A stretch of 29,205 nt of DNA from Candidatus Cloacimonadota bacterium. Lineage in GTDB: Bacteria > Cloacimonadota > Cloacimonadia > Cloacimonadales > TCS61. The notes under the pieces were generated by a model. The model had not been told where the DNA came from. It ran no database searches and saw nothing but the letters and a program-made list of their open reading frames with translations. Positions 7,844 to 16,238 of this stretch are shown here, piece after piece. The stretch lies in contig JABIME010000004.1 in NCBI GenBank assembly GCA_018654125.1, positions 1-29,205 on the forward strand. Direction: 5' to 3'. Within the stretch, counting starts at the first letter, position 1; every line of letters begins with the position of its first letter. A program made the position numbers and the translations under genes.

Positions 7844-8494
7844 TCAATTCGTCATTATATAATAAAATAAATTTGCTCCAAACTTAAAAGCCTGCTCTCT
7901 TAAATCATCAGGGTCATTGTGTACATCACTCCAACCATCAGTAATGTTAGATTCAAAGGTATAAAGCAGCATCAGCCGTCCATTATCATCAAAAATACCA
8001 AAAGCTTGAGGTCTATTGTCTTCATGTTTATGGATCTTTGGTAGACCGTTAGGAAAATCGAAATAGCAGTGAAATATTGGGTGACTGGTTGGTAATTCAA
8101 CAAAATCTTTTTCGGGGAATATTTTTTTTATCTGTTGCTGAAATGATTTATTCAAACCATAATCATCATCTACATAAAGAAATCCACCTCGATCTAAATA
8201 TGTTCTTAAATTCTCAGCTTCTTTATTACTAAAATTAACAGTTCCATGCCCAGTTAATAAAATAAATGGATAATCAAAAAGTTTTGGATCATCAGGGCTG
8301 ACGGTAGCTTGCATTTTCGAGAAATTAGTACTTAATGTTTTGTTTAAGTATTCAGTAATATTAGGAATAATATCCTGATCGTTATACCAGTCACCACCAC
8401 CTTTATAGTGCAGTCGCGCTATTTTATGTTCACCCTCAATTGCATTAAGGATGCCAATAACCAAAACAATAAATATTAATATTAATTTCTTCAT
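7844..8494 (-). CDS. DUF4159 family exported protein
   Basis: 216 residues with a signal peptide (MKKLILIFIVLVIGILNA). The mature start IARLHYKGGGDWYND (25-39) and the stretch LTGHGTVNFSNKEAENLRTY followed by GGFLYVDDDYG (80-113) are recognisable as DUF4159, a periplasmic family with a glutamine-amidotransferase-like fold and no established activity. The family is common in FCB-type and myxobacterial genomes. No Shine-Dalgarno sequence is visible before the ATG (only A and T for about 20 bases), yet the signal peptide begins exactly there. It is the first gene of the minus-strand envelope operon, divergent from kdsA. Confidence 0.75.
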   Translation of the reverse strand: MKKLILIFIVLVIGILNAIEGEHKIARLHYKGGGDWYNDQDIIPNITEYLNKTLSTNFSKMQATVSPDDPKLFDYPFILLTGHGTVNFSNKEAENLRTYLDRGGFLYVDDDYGLNKSFQQQIKKIFPEKDFVELPTSHPIFHCYFDFPNGLPKIHKHEDNRPQAFGIFDDNGRLMLLYTFESNITDGWSDVHNDPDDLREQAFKFGANLFYYIMTN

Positions 8495-8656
8495 AATTTA
8501 TATATAAAAATTATAAATTTTACTGAGTGATTTCATGCAAGTAAAAAAAATCTGGACACAGTAATTTATCACTTTTAGTTGTCATTATCGTTTAATTAAA
8601 ATTAATTGTGTTTAAAGAAGTAGATTAGAATTAAAATATCTGTTAATGGAGTTAGA
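8495..8656. promoter_or_regulatory. Divergent intergenic region between DUF4159 gene and kdsA
   Basis: 162 bp of AT-rich DNA that must contain the promoters of two operons pointing away from each other. TTGTCA at 8579-8584 is a candidate plus-strand -35 element for kdsA, but no good -10 follows at normal spacing. GGAG five bases before the kdsA ATG is the only clear signal. No operator or riboswitch was recognised. Confidence 0.35.
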
Positions 8657-9451
8657 ATGGAGCTTTATAATAAACTGAAACATTGCGATAAATTTTTTCT
8701 TATTGCTGGCCCTTGTGTTATAGAAGATGAAAAAATGATGATGTATGTTGCAGAAAAATTGGTTGAGATGACACAGGAACGCGGAATCGAGTTTATATTT
8801 AAATCATCCTTCAGAAAAGCCAATAGAACATCTGTTAATTCTCCTACAGGACCCGGATTAACAAAAGGGCTTGAAATTCTTTCTGAAATTAAAAGAGAAT
8901 TTAACGTTCCAATATTAACAGATATACATAATTTGAGTGAAATTAAATTAGTAGCTGAAGTTGCAGATGTATTGCAAATTCCAGCTTTTTTATCAAGACA
9001 AACAGATCTGTTATGCGCAGCTGCAAAAACTGGCAGAATCGTGAATATAAAAAAAGGGCAGTTCATGGCTCCTGAAGATATGAAAGGTGCTACAGAAAAA
9101 GTATTAAGTAAAGAAAACGATAAAATTCTACTTACAGAGCGGGGAACTAGCTTTGGTTATCACAATTTAGTAGTAGATTTCCGCAGCTTTGCAATAATGA
9201 AACAGATCGGATTCCCAGTTATTTATGATGTAACACACAGTCTGCAAAAGCCTTCTCAAAATATAACATCGGGTGGAACGCCAGAATATGCGCAGGTTAT
9301 GGCTAAAGCAGCAATTGCTACAGGAAGAGTAAGTGGACTTTTTATAGAAACTCACCCAAATCCGGAAGATGCACTTAGTGATGCAAATTCCATGTTGCCA
9401 ATAGATGAACTTCCGCAACTATTAGATGCTTGCTTGAAAATTAATGGATAA
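8657..9451 (+). CDS. kdsA: 3-deoxy-8-phosphooctulonate synthase (Kdo8P synthase), metal-dependent class
   Basis: 264 residues. It condenses phosphoenolpyruvate and arabinose 5-phosphate to Kdo 8-phosphate, the first committed step to Kdo in the cytoplasm. Signature stretches are complete: IAGPCVIE (16-23), FKSSFRKANRTS (48-59), IPAFLSRQTDLL (108-119) and LTERGTSFGYHNLVVDFRS (159-177). Cys20 in AGPC, with His194, Glu231 and Asp242, are the four metal ligands known from the Aquifex enzyme; the metal-free E. coli enzyme has Asn in place of that Cys. So this is a metal-dependent form. GGAG precedes the ATG by five bases. It is followed directly by kdsC, the phosphatase of the same pathway. Confidence 0.96.
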   Translation: MELYNKLKHCDKFFLIAGPCVIEDEKMMMYVAEKLVEMTQERGIEFIFKSSFRKANRTSVNSPTGPGLTKGLEILSEIKREFNVPILTDIHNLSEIKLVAEVADVLQIPAFLSRQTDLLCAAAKTGRIVNIKKGQFMAPEDMKGATEKVLSKENDKILLTERGTSFGYHNLVVDFRSFAIMKQIGFPVIYDVTHSLQKPSQNITSGGTPEYAQVMAKAAIATGRVSGLFIETHPNPEDALSDANSMLPIDELPQLLDACLKING

Positions 9452-9461
9452 CGAGGAGAAT

Positions 9462-9983
9462 ATGGATTTTAATAAGATCAAGTTGATAATTCTAGATAAC
9501 GATGGAGTTTTAACTGACGGAAAAATAGTATATAATAACGATCAGATAGAATCTAAGAATTATAATGCAAAGGATGGTTTGGGTATAAAATTGCTTCAAT
9601 TTAGTGGAATTGAATTAGCAATAATAACTGGAAGAACATCTAAAATTCTAGAAAAAAGATGTGATGATCTTCAAATTGAACTACTATTTCAGGGTGTGAG
9701 AAATAAACTTAGAAAAACAAAAGAACTTCTTAATAAATTAGATCTTGATTGGGAAAATGTAGCCTATATGGGAGATGATTGGAATGATATTCCTGTAATT
9801 GAAAAATGCAATATTTCAGCAACTCCAGCAGATGCATTTGATGATATAAAAAGTAGGGTAGACCTGGTCACTGAACGCAAGGGTGGAGAAGCTGCAGTAA
9901 GAGAATTTATTGAACTGATATTAAAGAAACAAGGAAAATATGAAGAAAGTTTACAAAAGCTTCTTGATCGTCTTATGTCTTAG
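9462..9983 (+). CDS. kdsC: 3-deoxy-D-manno-octulosonate 8-phosphate phosphatase
   Basis: 173 residues from the ATG at 9462, chosen because GAGGAG (9453-9458) lies just before it; an in-frame ATG at 9444 inside kdsA has no ribosome site. It is a capless HAD phosphatase that removes phosphate from Kdo8P. Motif I is LDNDGVLTDG with nucleophile Asp12 and Asp14, motif II is IITGRTS with Thr56, and motif IV is MGDDWNDIPV (103-112). The usual family form of motif I is DVDGVLTD, so Asn13 is a small variation that should not affect catalysis. The length is normal for KdsC tetramers. Its last 44 bases overlap the lptC start. Confidence 0.93.
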   Translation: MDFNKIKLIILDNDGVLTDGKIVYNNDQIESKNYNAKDGLGIKLLQFSGIELAIITGRTSKILEKRCDDLQIELLFQGVRNKLRKTKELLNKLDLDWENVAYMGDDWNDIPVIEKCNISATPADAFDDIKSRVDLVTERKGGEAAVREFIELILKKQGKYEESLQKLLDRLMS

Positions 9984-10494
9984 CAGTATTCTGTTCCTGT
10001 TTTCCTGTGCAGAGCAAGACGAAGCTTCCAACATGCCTATAAGTGGAAAAATACCAGATGAACAAGCTGATTCTATAAAAGTTATTTCAACTTCTAATAA
10101 TGTAATTGATTATGAGTTAACAGCTGTTCATTATTACAAGTACTACAATACAAAACAAACTTTTGCTGATACTGTATTTGTTACTTTTTACAATGTTGAT
10201 GGATCTGTGAAATCAACTTTGAAATGTGACAAAGCTGAAGTAAATGATGCTGAGAATTCACTTACTGGAATTGGTGATGTTGTTGTTGTAAGTGATAATG
10301 GAATTATGAAGGCTCCTTTGATGGTTCTGGATAGGAATAATAATACTTTATATGCAAAAAAAGGTGTGACTTTGCAACGTGATAATAATTTACTTATCGG
10401 TGAAGAGATGTTGTCAAACCTAGATCTCGATAGAGTGGAAATTACAAAAGTCTCGGCAAAAGGGAAACTTGATGAAAAAGAAGTTAACTGGTAA
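9940..10494 (+). CDS. lptC: LptC-like LPS export lipoprotein
   Basis: 184 residues with a lipoprotein signal peptide (lipobox LFSC, Cys23). The rest is predicted beta-rich: YYKYYNTKQTFADTVFVTFYN (55-175 region) leads into CDKAEVNDAENSLTGIGDVVVVSDNG and a TLYAKKGVTL repeat, the LptC/YrbK pattern. LptC bridges the LptB2FG transporter and LptA in the periplasm. Enterobacterial LptC is membrane-anchored; a lipidated LptC is common in FCB-type bacteria. AAGGA lies four to five bases before the ATG, inside kdsC, and the two genes overlap by 44 bases in different frames. Synteny with kdsC and lptA supports the call more than similarity does. Confidence 0.82.
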   Translation: MKKVYKSFLIVLCLSSILFLFSCAEQDEASNMPISGKIPDEQADSIKVISTSNNVIDYELTAVHYYKYYNTKQTFADTVFVTFYNVDGSVKSTLKCDKAEVNDAENSLTGIGDVVVVSDNGIMKAPLMVLDRNNNTLYAKKGVTLQRDNNLLIGEEMLSNLDLDRVEITKVSAKGKLDEKEVNW

Positions 10495-11575
10495 TATAGC
10501 TTTATATTTTCTAATCTTTTTTGTGTCTGTGGTTAGCGTTCATGCCCAGGAAAACGAAATACGCCCGTATAAACTTATTAATGCAGATAAACTCATAATA
10601 AATAAAATTCAGGGTGAATACATAACAAATCTTTTTGGAAATGTTCACTTTTTTTACGGTGATACTGAGTTCTTTAGCGATAAAGCAGATATTTTTGAAT
10701 TGCAGAAGATAGTACGGATGAGAGGAAATGTAGAAGTATATGATGATACGTTAAGTATGAAAGCAGATAATGTGGATTATTTTCGTGAAAAAGAGCGTCT
10801 GTATTTACGTGAGAACGTACTGGCTACTGAAACGCATATAGACTCCACCTTAAGAACATTTGAAGCTGGAGAAGTTGAATACTTTAGAAATTCAAGAGAA
10901 TTTTTTGCTAAAGACAATGTGCAAACTTATGATGAGCGAGAAAATATTTACGGAACTTGTGGCGAATTGAAATATTTTTTAGATGATGGTTATGGCTATC
11001 TAATTAAAGAACCTGTTTTATCTATTGCCGATAAAGATACATTGTCTATTTCTGCTGAGAAGATAGAGTATTTTAAAGATTACAAAAAAGTAGCAGCAAC
11101 ATTTAATGTGAAAACATTTTCAAATGATTTTGTTATGACAAGCGATTTTCTGCTTTATTTTGCTGATGAAGAAAAAGCTGTATATATTGGTGAACCAAAT
11201 TTTACATCTGATCTTGCTGATGCTACAGCAATTGAATTCCGAATATTTTTTGAAGATCAAAAAATAAAAAAGGCAGTTCTGCAAGATTCATGTTTTGTTC
11301 AGTTCTCAGACGCAAAAGACAAACCAAAGGCTAGCTGGGCAAATGGTGATCTGATGGAGTTCATTTTTGAAAAAGGGAATATCTCATTCTGCGAAGCGAA
11401 AGGAGACGTAAGATCATATTTTCAACAAGATGAAATAAACCAAAAGGATTATTCCGCAAATAATGCAAAGGGTGAACATCTGATTATAAAGATGGACAAT
11501 GACAATAAAATAAAAATGATTTCTATGAAAGATAAAGTTCATGGGATCTATAAATTTCAGCATAAAAATTGGTAA
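10472..11575 (+). CDS. lptA: OstA/LptA-like LPS transport protein
   Basis: 367 residues from the ATG at 10472, seven bases after AGGG; a TTG immediately before is also in frame but less likely. A signal peptide (MKKKLTGNIALYFLIFFVSVVSVHA) precedes a mature protein of repeated beta-strand units of the OstA type, for example GNVHFFYGDTEFFSDKADIF, MRGNVEVYDDTLSMKADNVDYF and YLRENVLATE. This stacks into the beta-jellyroll bridge that carries LPS across the periplasm. It is about twice the length of E. coli LptA (185), so it may form a longer bridge or stand in for the N-terminal part of LptD. It overlaps lptC by 23 bases. Confidence 0.85.
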   Translation: MKKKLTGNIALYFLIFFVSVVSVHAQENEIRPYKLINADKLIINKIQGEYITNLFGNVHFFYGDTEFFSDKADIFELQKIVRMRGNVEVYDDTLSMKADNVDYFREKERLYLRENVLATETHIDSTLRTFEAGEVEYFRNSREFFAKDNVQTYDERENIYGTCGELKYFLDDGYGYLIKEPVLSIADKDTLSISAEKIEYFKDYKKVAATFNVKTFSNDFVMTSDFLLYFADEEKAVYIGEPNFTSDLADATAIEFRIFFEDQKIKKAVLQDSCFVQFSDAKDKPKASWANGDLMEFIFEKGNISFCEAKGDVRSYFQQDEINQKDYSANNAKGEHLIIKMDNDNKIKMISMKDKVHGIYKFQHKNW

Positions 11576-11663
11576 AAAATCCTTAACTAAATATAAAAAA
11601 ACATTTTAGATTCATTAAGAAGCATAATTTATTCCAAATATGTATTTTAATTTTAACATTCAC

Positions 11664-11692
11664 TTGACAAATAAAATGACAATAATTAAAAC
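11664..11692 (+). promoter_or_regulatory. Candidate promoter of lptB
   Basis: TTGACA at 11664-11669 is an exact -35 consensus. After 17 bases comes TAAAAC (11687-11692), four of six matches to TATAAT. Transcription would start near 11699, only one or two bases before the lptB ATG at 11701, which lacks a Shine-Dalgarno sequence. This fits a leaderless message, but the -10 is imperfect. Confidence 0.4.
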
Positions 11693-11700
11693 TATTTACT

Positions 11701-12438
11701 ATGAAGAGCATAAAAACAGATAATTTAGTTAAAATCTATGGGAAGCGAACGGTTGTAAATAATGTCTGTATAGATTTACAACAAGGGGAAATTGTTGGAA
11801 TATTAGGCCCTAATGGAGCTGGCAAATCTACAACATTTTATATGATACTCGGCTTGATAAAGGCTAATAGCGGAAATGTTTTCTTTAACGAAAAGCAAAT
11901 TACCGATCTTCCCATGTACAAGCGTGCTCAACTTGGTATTGGCTATCTTGCTCAGGAACCATCAATATTCCATAAACTTACAGTTGAACAGAATATTATG
12001 GCAATTTTAGAGACGTTAAAGATATCTAAAAAGGAACGGAAATTAAGGTTGGAAGAACATCTGGAAGAATTGGGTTTAGCTAAATTAGCAAAGCAGAAGG
12101 CATATACGCTATCTGGTGGTGAACGAAGGAAACTTGAGATTACACGTTCACTTGTAACATCTCCTTCTTTTTTACTTATGGATGAACCTTTTGCAGGTGT
12201 TGATCCACTTGCTGTGGCCGATATACAAGATATTGTAAGAAAATTAAAAGATAAAAATATTGGTATATTTATTACTGATCATAATGTTTTAGAAACTTTG
12301 AAAATAACTGAAAGAGCTTATATTATTTTTAATGGTGAAATATTATTTAGTGGAACATCTAGAGAACTGGTTAAAGATGACAAAGCTCGTGAAGTTTATC
12401 TTGGAGATAGATTCACCAACCCCTTTATAAATGAATAA
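11701..12438 (+). CDS. lptB: LPS export ABC transporter ATPase
   Basis: 245 residues, the family's normal length. It powers LPS extraction from the inner membrane with LptF and LptG, which are not in the window. All ATPase motifs are present: Walker A GPNGAGKS (36-43), Q-loop Gln85, signature LSGGE (137-141), Walker B FLLMDE (157-162) and switch His194. GPNGAGKSTTFYMILGL and ERRKLEITRSL are characteristic of LptB among ABC proteins. No Shine-Dalgarno is visible, but the start matches family N-termini. It follows lptA after 125 bp, the largest gap in this block, and precedes rpoN by 14 bp. Confidence 0.96.
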   Translation: MKSIKTDNLVKIYGKRTVVNNVCIDLQQGEIVGILGPNGAGKSTTFYMILGLIKANSGNVFFNEKQITDLPMYKRAQLGIGYLAQEPSIFHKLTVEQNIMAILETLKISKKERKLRLEEHLEELGLAKLAKQKAYTLSGGERRKLEITRSLVTSPSFLLMDEPFAGVDPLAVADIQDIVRKLKDKNIGIFITDHNVLETLKITERAYIIFNGEILFSGTSRELVKDDKAREVYLGDRFTNPFINE

Positions 12439-12452
12439 TAAAGAATAGGATT

Positions 12453-13910
12453 ATGGTAAAGTTTAGACAAACATTAGTTCAAAAGCAAACACAAAGCTTG
12501 TTATTGAAGCCCAAAATGCTTCAATCACTAGAAATGCTGGCTATGCCAATGATGCAGCTTGAAACGCATTTAAAGCAAGAAATGATCAGTAATCCACTTT
12601 TAGAACTTCTTGAATTTAACGAAGAGGAAGAAACATTACCTAACAAAAATGATAAGATTAAAGAACAGCTTGATGAAAATATTAAAAATGAAACCGAAGA
12701 TGAAGAACTGAAAAAGACTTTGGAAGAGACAAAAGAATTAAGTGAGATCTTAGATTCTTATTCAGACTATTTTCAAGGAAGTTCTGGCGGATCATCATCT
12801 ACAGAAGGTATAAACTTCGATCAAATGACAAAAGAACAAGAAAATAAAAGAGATAAATTTATATATCAGATCGAAAAACTAGACCTTGCAGATAATGAAT
12901 TTGAGTTTGCTTATGAATTATTTGATAGTGTAGATGATCATGGCTTCCTACTAGATGATTTCAGTTTAGAGGAGACATCACAAGAATTCGGAATTGAATT
13001 TGAGAGAGCTGAAGAAATACATTCAATGCTTCTTGCGTTAGAACCATGTGGAATCACAGCTAGAAATATACAAGAATGTTTATTAGCACAACTTGATCCT
13101 GAGACACATAATGAGAACATCTTTAGGTTAGTATCCGAACAATTTAATAATCTAATTCATAAAAGATATAAAATTATTGCATCTAGTTTTGGAACTTCAA
13201 TTACTACAATACTAAATTGGAAAAAACAAATTTCAAAACTGGATCCAAAACCCGGATTACGTATTCTTACTAATCATACAAACTATATAGTTCCTGATGT
13301 AATAATTAAAAGAATTGGAAGTGAATATGAGGTTATTGTAAATGATTATTCATTCCCTAAGATTCGCTTGAGTAGACGTTATAACAAAATATTGCAACAA
13401 GTAAAAAGAGATAAAGAAGCACTTGATTACGTACGCAGTAAGATAAATTCAGCAAAATTTCTTATAAAATCTGTTTATCTGCGAGGAAGAACTTTAGAAA
13501 GAGTTACAAAATCAATTTTGCATCATCAACCAGATTTCTTTTATGGAGAGAATAGAGTTCTTAAGCCGCTAACATATTCAGAAATTGCACAAGAACTACA
13601 TGTTAATGAATCTACAATTTCAAGAGTTGTTCGCATTAAATATGCTGATACACCTTTTGGTGTGATGTGCTTAAAAGATTTTTTTACAAGCAAAGCAGGA
13701 AAAGACGATAATTATAACTCGATCTCAAGACATAATGTAGAGCAGAAGATTACGAGAATGATTGATGTTGAAGATGATAAAAATCCTTTAAGTGATCAGG
13801 AAATTGCTGAAAAACTTGGAGAGATGAATATACACGTTTCTCGCCGTGTTGTTGCAAAGTACAGAAAAGCAAAAGGGATACTTAATAGCAGGTTGAGGAG
13901 AAAAGAGTGA
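12453..13910 (+). CDS. rpoN: RNA polymerase sigma-54 factor
   Basis: 485 residues. Region I is Gln/Leu/Met-rich (1-50, QTLVQKQTQSLLLKPKMLQS), as needed for contact with AAA+ activators; an acidic linker follows (about 52-95), then the core-binding domain (100-300), a helix-turn-helix (about 370-395, YSEIAQELHVNESTISRVV) and the RpoN box near the C-terminus (SRRVVAKYRKAKGI, 463-476), which recognises the -24 element. The box differs from the common ARRTVAKYRE only conservatively. It gives sigma54-dependent transcription with enhancer-binding proteins, none of which is in the window. Position after lptB is the conserved place of rpoN in many Gram-negative bacteria. The stop overlaps the next gene by four bases (GTGA). 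Confidence 0.95.
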   Translation: MVKFRQTLVQKQTQSLLLKPKMLQSLEMLAMPMMQLETHLKQEMISNPLLELLEFNEEEETLPNKNDKIKEQLDENIKNETEDEELKKTLEETKELSEILDSYSDYFQGSSGGSSSTEGINFDQMTKEQENKRDKFIYQIEKLDLADNEFEFAYELFDSVDDHGFLLDDFSLEETSQEFGIEFERAEEIHSMLLALEPCGITARNIQECLLAQLDPETHNENIFRLVSEQFNNLIHKRYKIIASSFGTSITTILNWKKQISKLDPKPGLRILTNHTNYIVPDVIIKRIGSEYEVIVNDYSFPKIRLSRRYNKILQQVKRDKEALDYVRSKINSAKFLIKSVYLRGRTLERVTKSILHHQPDFFYGENRVLKPLTYSEIAQELHVNESTISRVVRIKYADTPFGVMCLKDFFTSKAGKDDNYNSISRHNVEQKITRMIDVEDDKNPLSDQEIAEKLGEMNIHVSRRVVAKYRKAKGILNSRLRRKE

Positions 13911-15304
13911 GGAAATTTAAAGTTGCAATAATCGGTGGAGGTCCCGGAGGATATGTGACTGCGATCAGGCTTCAGCAGTATGGCATTGATGCTGTTGTTT
14001 TTGAAAAAGAAAGGCTGGGTGGTGTTTGCCTTAATCATGGGTGCATACCTACCAAATCACTGGTAAAAGTTGCTGACCTTTATTCTGAAATTAAAGATTC
14101 AGAAGATTTTGGAATCTCAATTGAAAAATCAACAATTAACTACTCTAAAATTTGGCAAAGAAAAAATGAAATTGTAGAAAAACTGGTTTCTGGAATTGAA
14201 TTTATGTTCCAAAAACGGAAAATTCATAGTGTAAAAGAAACAGTAGTAAAAATTGAAAGAAAAAATTCAGAATACAAAATAAATACAAATGTTGAGGAAT
14301 ATTCAGCAGATTACATCATTGTTGCAACTGGTTCCAAACCCAAAGAATTGCCTTTTATAAGATGCAATGGTAGGAATATTCTATCTTCTAGAGATATTCT
14401 TAAAATGGAGAAACTTCCTAAGAAGCTTGTAGTTGTTGGCGGTGGAGTTATCGGATGCGAATTTGCTTCAATTTATAATCAATTAGGTGTAGATGTAGAG
14501 ATTATTGAGTTTCTTCCAAACCTCATTGCTGTAGAAGATATAGAAATTTCTAAAAGATTGGCAATGAAACTGAAAAGAAGTGGGATAAAACTGCACTTAA
14601 AAACAGCTGTAGAGAGTTATGAAGAAACAGATAACAATATTATTCTTAAATTATCAAATGGGAAAGAAATAGAAACCGAAAAAGTTTTGCTAAGTGTTGG
14701 CAGAGAACCTATTATGGATATTAATTTTGCTAACAATGAAATTTCTGTTAACGGTGGATTTGTTAACATTGATAATGAGATGAGAACAAATTTGAAGAAT
14801 GTGTTTGCAATTGGTGATGTTACAGGAAAATTAATGTTGGCTCATACGGCAAGTAAACAGGGTTTGATTGTAGCAGACATAATAAATAATGAAGTAAATA
14901 AAACAAATATTGAGATCAATGATCTTAACTATAAAAAAATTCCAGCTTGCACATTCACAAATCCCGAGATTGCTTCTGTAGGTTATACACAGAAGGAAGC
15001 AGAAGAATTATTTGGAGAATTACATATTGGGAAATTCCCGTTTTCTGCAAATGGAAAAGCACTCGGATTGGGAGCTACTTTTGGGTTTGTAAAAGTAATT
15101 GCACAAAAAGAATCTAAAAGAATATTAGGAGTTCACATAATTGGGGCACATGCAACGGAATTAATTTCTCAAGCGGGTGTATTAGTGGGTTTAGATGCAA
15201 CTATAGATGATGTAAAAAAGGTTGTGTTTGCTCACCCAACTTTATCTGAAGCTGTAATGGAAGCTGTTGAAGATCTGGAAAAACTTGCTATACATAAAAT
15301 GTAG
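13907..15304 (+). CDS. lpdA: Dihydrolipoyl dehydrogenase
   Basis: 465 residues starting at GTG, six bases after GAGGAG. It is a flavin disulfide reductase that reoxidises dihydrolipoamide with NAD. The FAD-binding GGGPGGY is at 10-16, the redox pair GGVCLNHGCIPTKS has Cys41 and Cys46, the NAD site VVGGGVIGCEFAS is in the middle third, and the C-terminal HPTLSEAVMEAVE carries the catalytic His443-Glu448 pair. No acyltransferase or glycine-cleavage gene is present, so its complex is unknown. It is translationally coupled to rpoN by a four-base overlap and lies 16 bp before lipA, which makes lipoyl groups; a lipoate theme for this pair is clear. Confidence 0.95.
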   Translation: MRKFKVAIIGGGPGGYVTAIRLQQYGIDAVVFEKERLGGVCLNHGCIPTKSLVKVADLYSEIKDSEDFGISIEKSTINYSKIWQRKNEIVEKLVSGIEFMFQKRKIHSVKETVVKIERKNSEYKINTNVEEYSADYIIVATGSKPKELPFIRCNGRNILSSRDILKMEKLPKKLVVVGGGVIGCEFASIYNQLGVDVEIIEFLPNLIAVEDIEISKRLAMKLKRSGIKLHLKTAVESYEETDNNIILKLSNGKEIETEKVLLSVGREPIMDINFANNEISVNGGFVNIDNEMRTNLKNVFAIGDVTGKLMLAHTASKQGLIVADIINNEVNKTNIEINDLNYKKIPACTFTNPEIASVGYTQKEAEELFGELHIGKFPFSANGKALGLGATFGFVKVIAQKESKRILGVHIIGAHATELISQAGVLVGLDATIDDVKKVVFAHPTLSEAVMEAVEDLEKLAIHKM

Positions 15305-15320
15305 GTTATCTTAGGAAGAT

Positions 15321-16193
15321 ATGGAAGTATTGAGAAAGCCACAATGGCTAAAATCAGAAAAACTCGGTGCAAAAAAAGCACAGGAAATATTAAAAACTTT
15401 AAGAAAATACAATCTTCATACAGTTTGTGAAAGTGCAAAATGCCCAAATCAAGGTGAATGCTTTGAAAACGGAACAGCAACTTTTATGATCTTAGGAGAA
15501 ACCTGTACACGAAACTGTACTTTTTGTGCAGTTGATAAAACACAAAATAATCTTTATCCAGCCGATATAAATGAACCAGTAGCTATAGCAAAATTAGCTA
15601 AAGAATTAGATTTAAAATATGTAGTGGTAACAACAGTAACACGTGATGATCTTCCCGATGGAGGTGCCTCTCAGTTTATTGAAGTAATTAAGCAAATTCG
15701 TAAAATTTGTGATCCTAATATTGCAATTGAATTATTGATATCAGACTTAAGTGGCAATATGGATCTTGTTAAGCGTATAGTAAATGCATCTCCGGATGTA
15801 CTTAATCATAATGTGGAAACTATTCCACGTCTTTATGGAGCTGTTCGCCCGATGGCAAGGTTTAATAGATCGCTGGATGTTTTAAAAACTGCTAAGAATT
15901 CTAATGATTCAATTCTAACGAAAAGTGGATTAATGGTGGGGCTAGGAGAAACGAAAATTGAAGTGTTGGAGCTTTTAAAGAGATTGCGTGAAGTAAATGT
16001 TGATATTGTAACAATCGGACAATATATGGCTCCAAGTAAAGGGCACTATCCAGTAAAAGAATATATTAATCCAGATACATTTGCTTATTACAAAGATGAA
16101 GGATTAAAAATGGGATTCAAATTAGTTGAATCAGCTCCATTAGTTCGCAGCTCATATCATGCTGAAGAGGCAAAGAATTTCTTTAAAACATAG
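15321..16193 (+). CDS. lipA: Lipoyl synthase
   Basis: 290 residues, normal for LipA. It is a radical SAM enzyme that inserts two sulfurs into protein-bound octanoyl groups. The auxiliary cluster cysteines are Cys36, Cys41 and Cys47 (CESAKCPNQGEC), the radical SAM cysteines are Cys62, Cys66 and Cys69 (CTRNCTFC), and the C-terminal RSSYHAEE holds the serine that ligates the auxiliary cluster. AGGAAG precedes the ATG. No lipB is in the window, so octanoylation or lipoate scavenging is encoded elsewhere. Two bases of hairpin follow directly after its stop (see 16194-16218). Confidence 0.97.
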   Translation: MEVLRKPQWLKSEKLGAKKAQEILKTLRKYNLHTVCESAKCPNQGECFENGTATFMILGETCTRNCTFCAVDKTQNNLYPADINEPVAIAKLAKELDLKYVVVTTVTRDDLPDGGASQFIEVIKQIRKICDPNIAIELLISDLSGNMDLVKRIVNASPDVLNHNVETIPRLYGAVRPMARFNRSLDVLKTAKNSNDSILTKSGLMVGLGETKIEVLELLKRLREVNVDIVTIGQYMAPSKGHYPVKEYINPDTFAYYKDEGLKMGFKLVESAPLVRSSYHAEEAKNFFKT

Positions 16194-16218
16194 CTGCAGG
16201 TATTTAACAAACCTGCAG
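16194..16218 (+). repeat. Hairpin between lipA and hpf
   Basis: CTGCAGGT (16194-16201) and ACCTGCAG (16211-16218) make a perfect eight-base stem with a nine-base loop, starting on the base after the lipA stop. The sequence after it is AATTAATAAAGGAGG, so there is no U-tract, and it is not a standard intrinsic terminator. It ends eight bases before the hpf ribosome site and could block exonucleases, mark an RNA processing point or partly terminate. Confidence 0.6.
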
Positions 16219-16238
16219 AATTAATAAAGGAGGCAACT

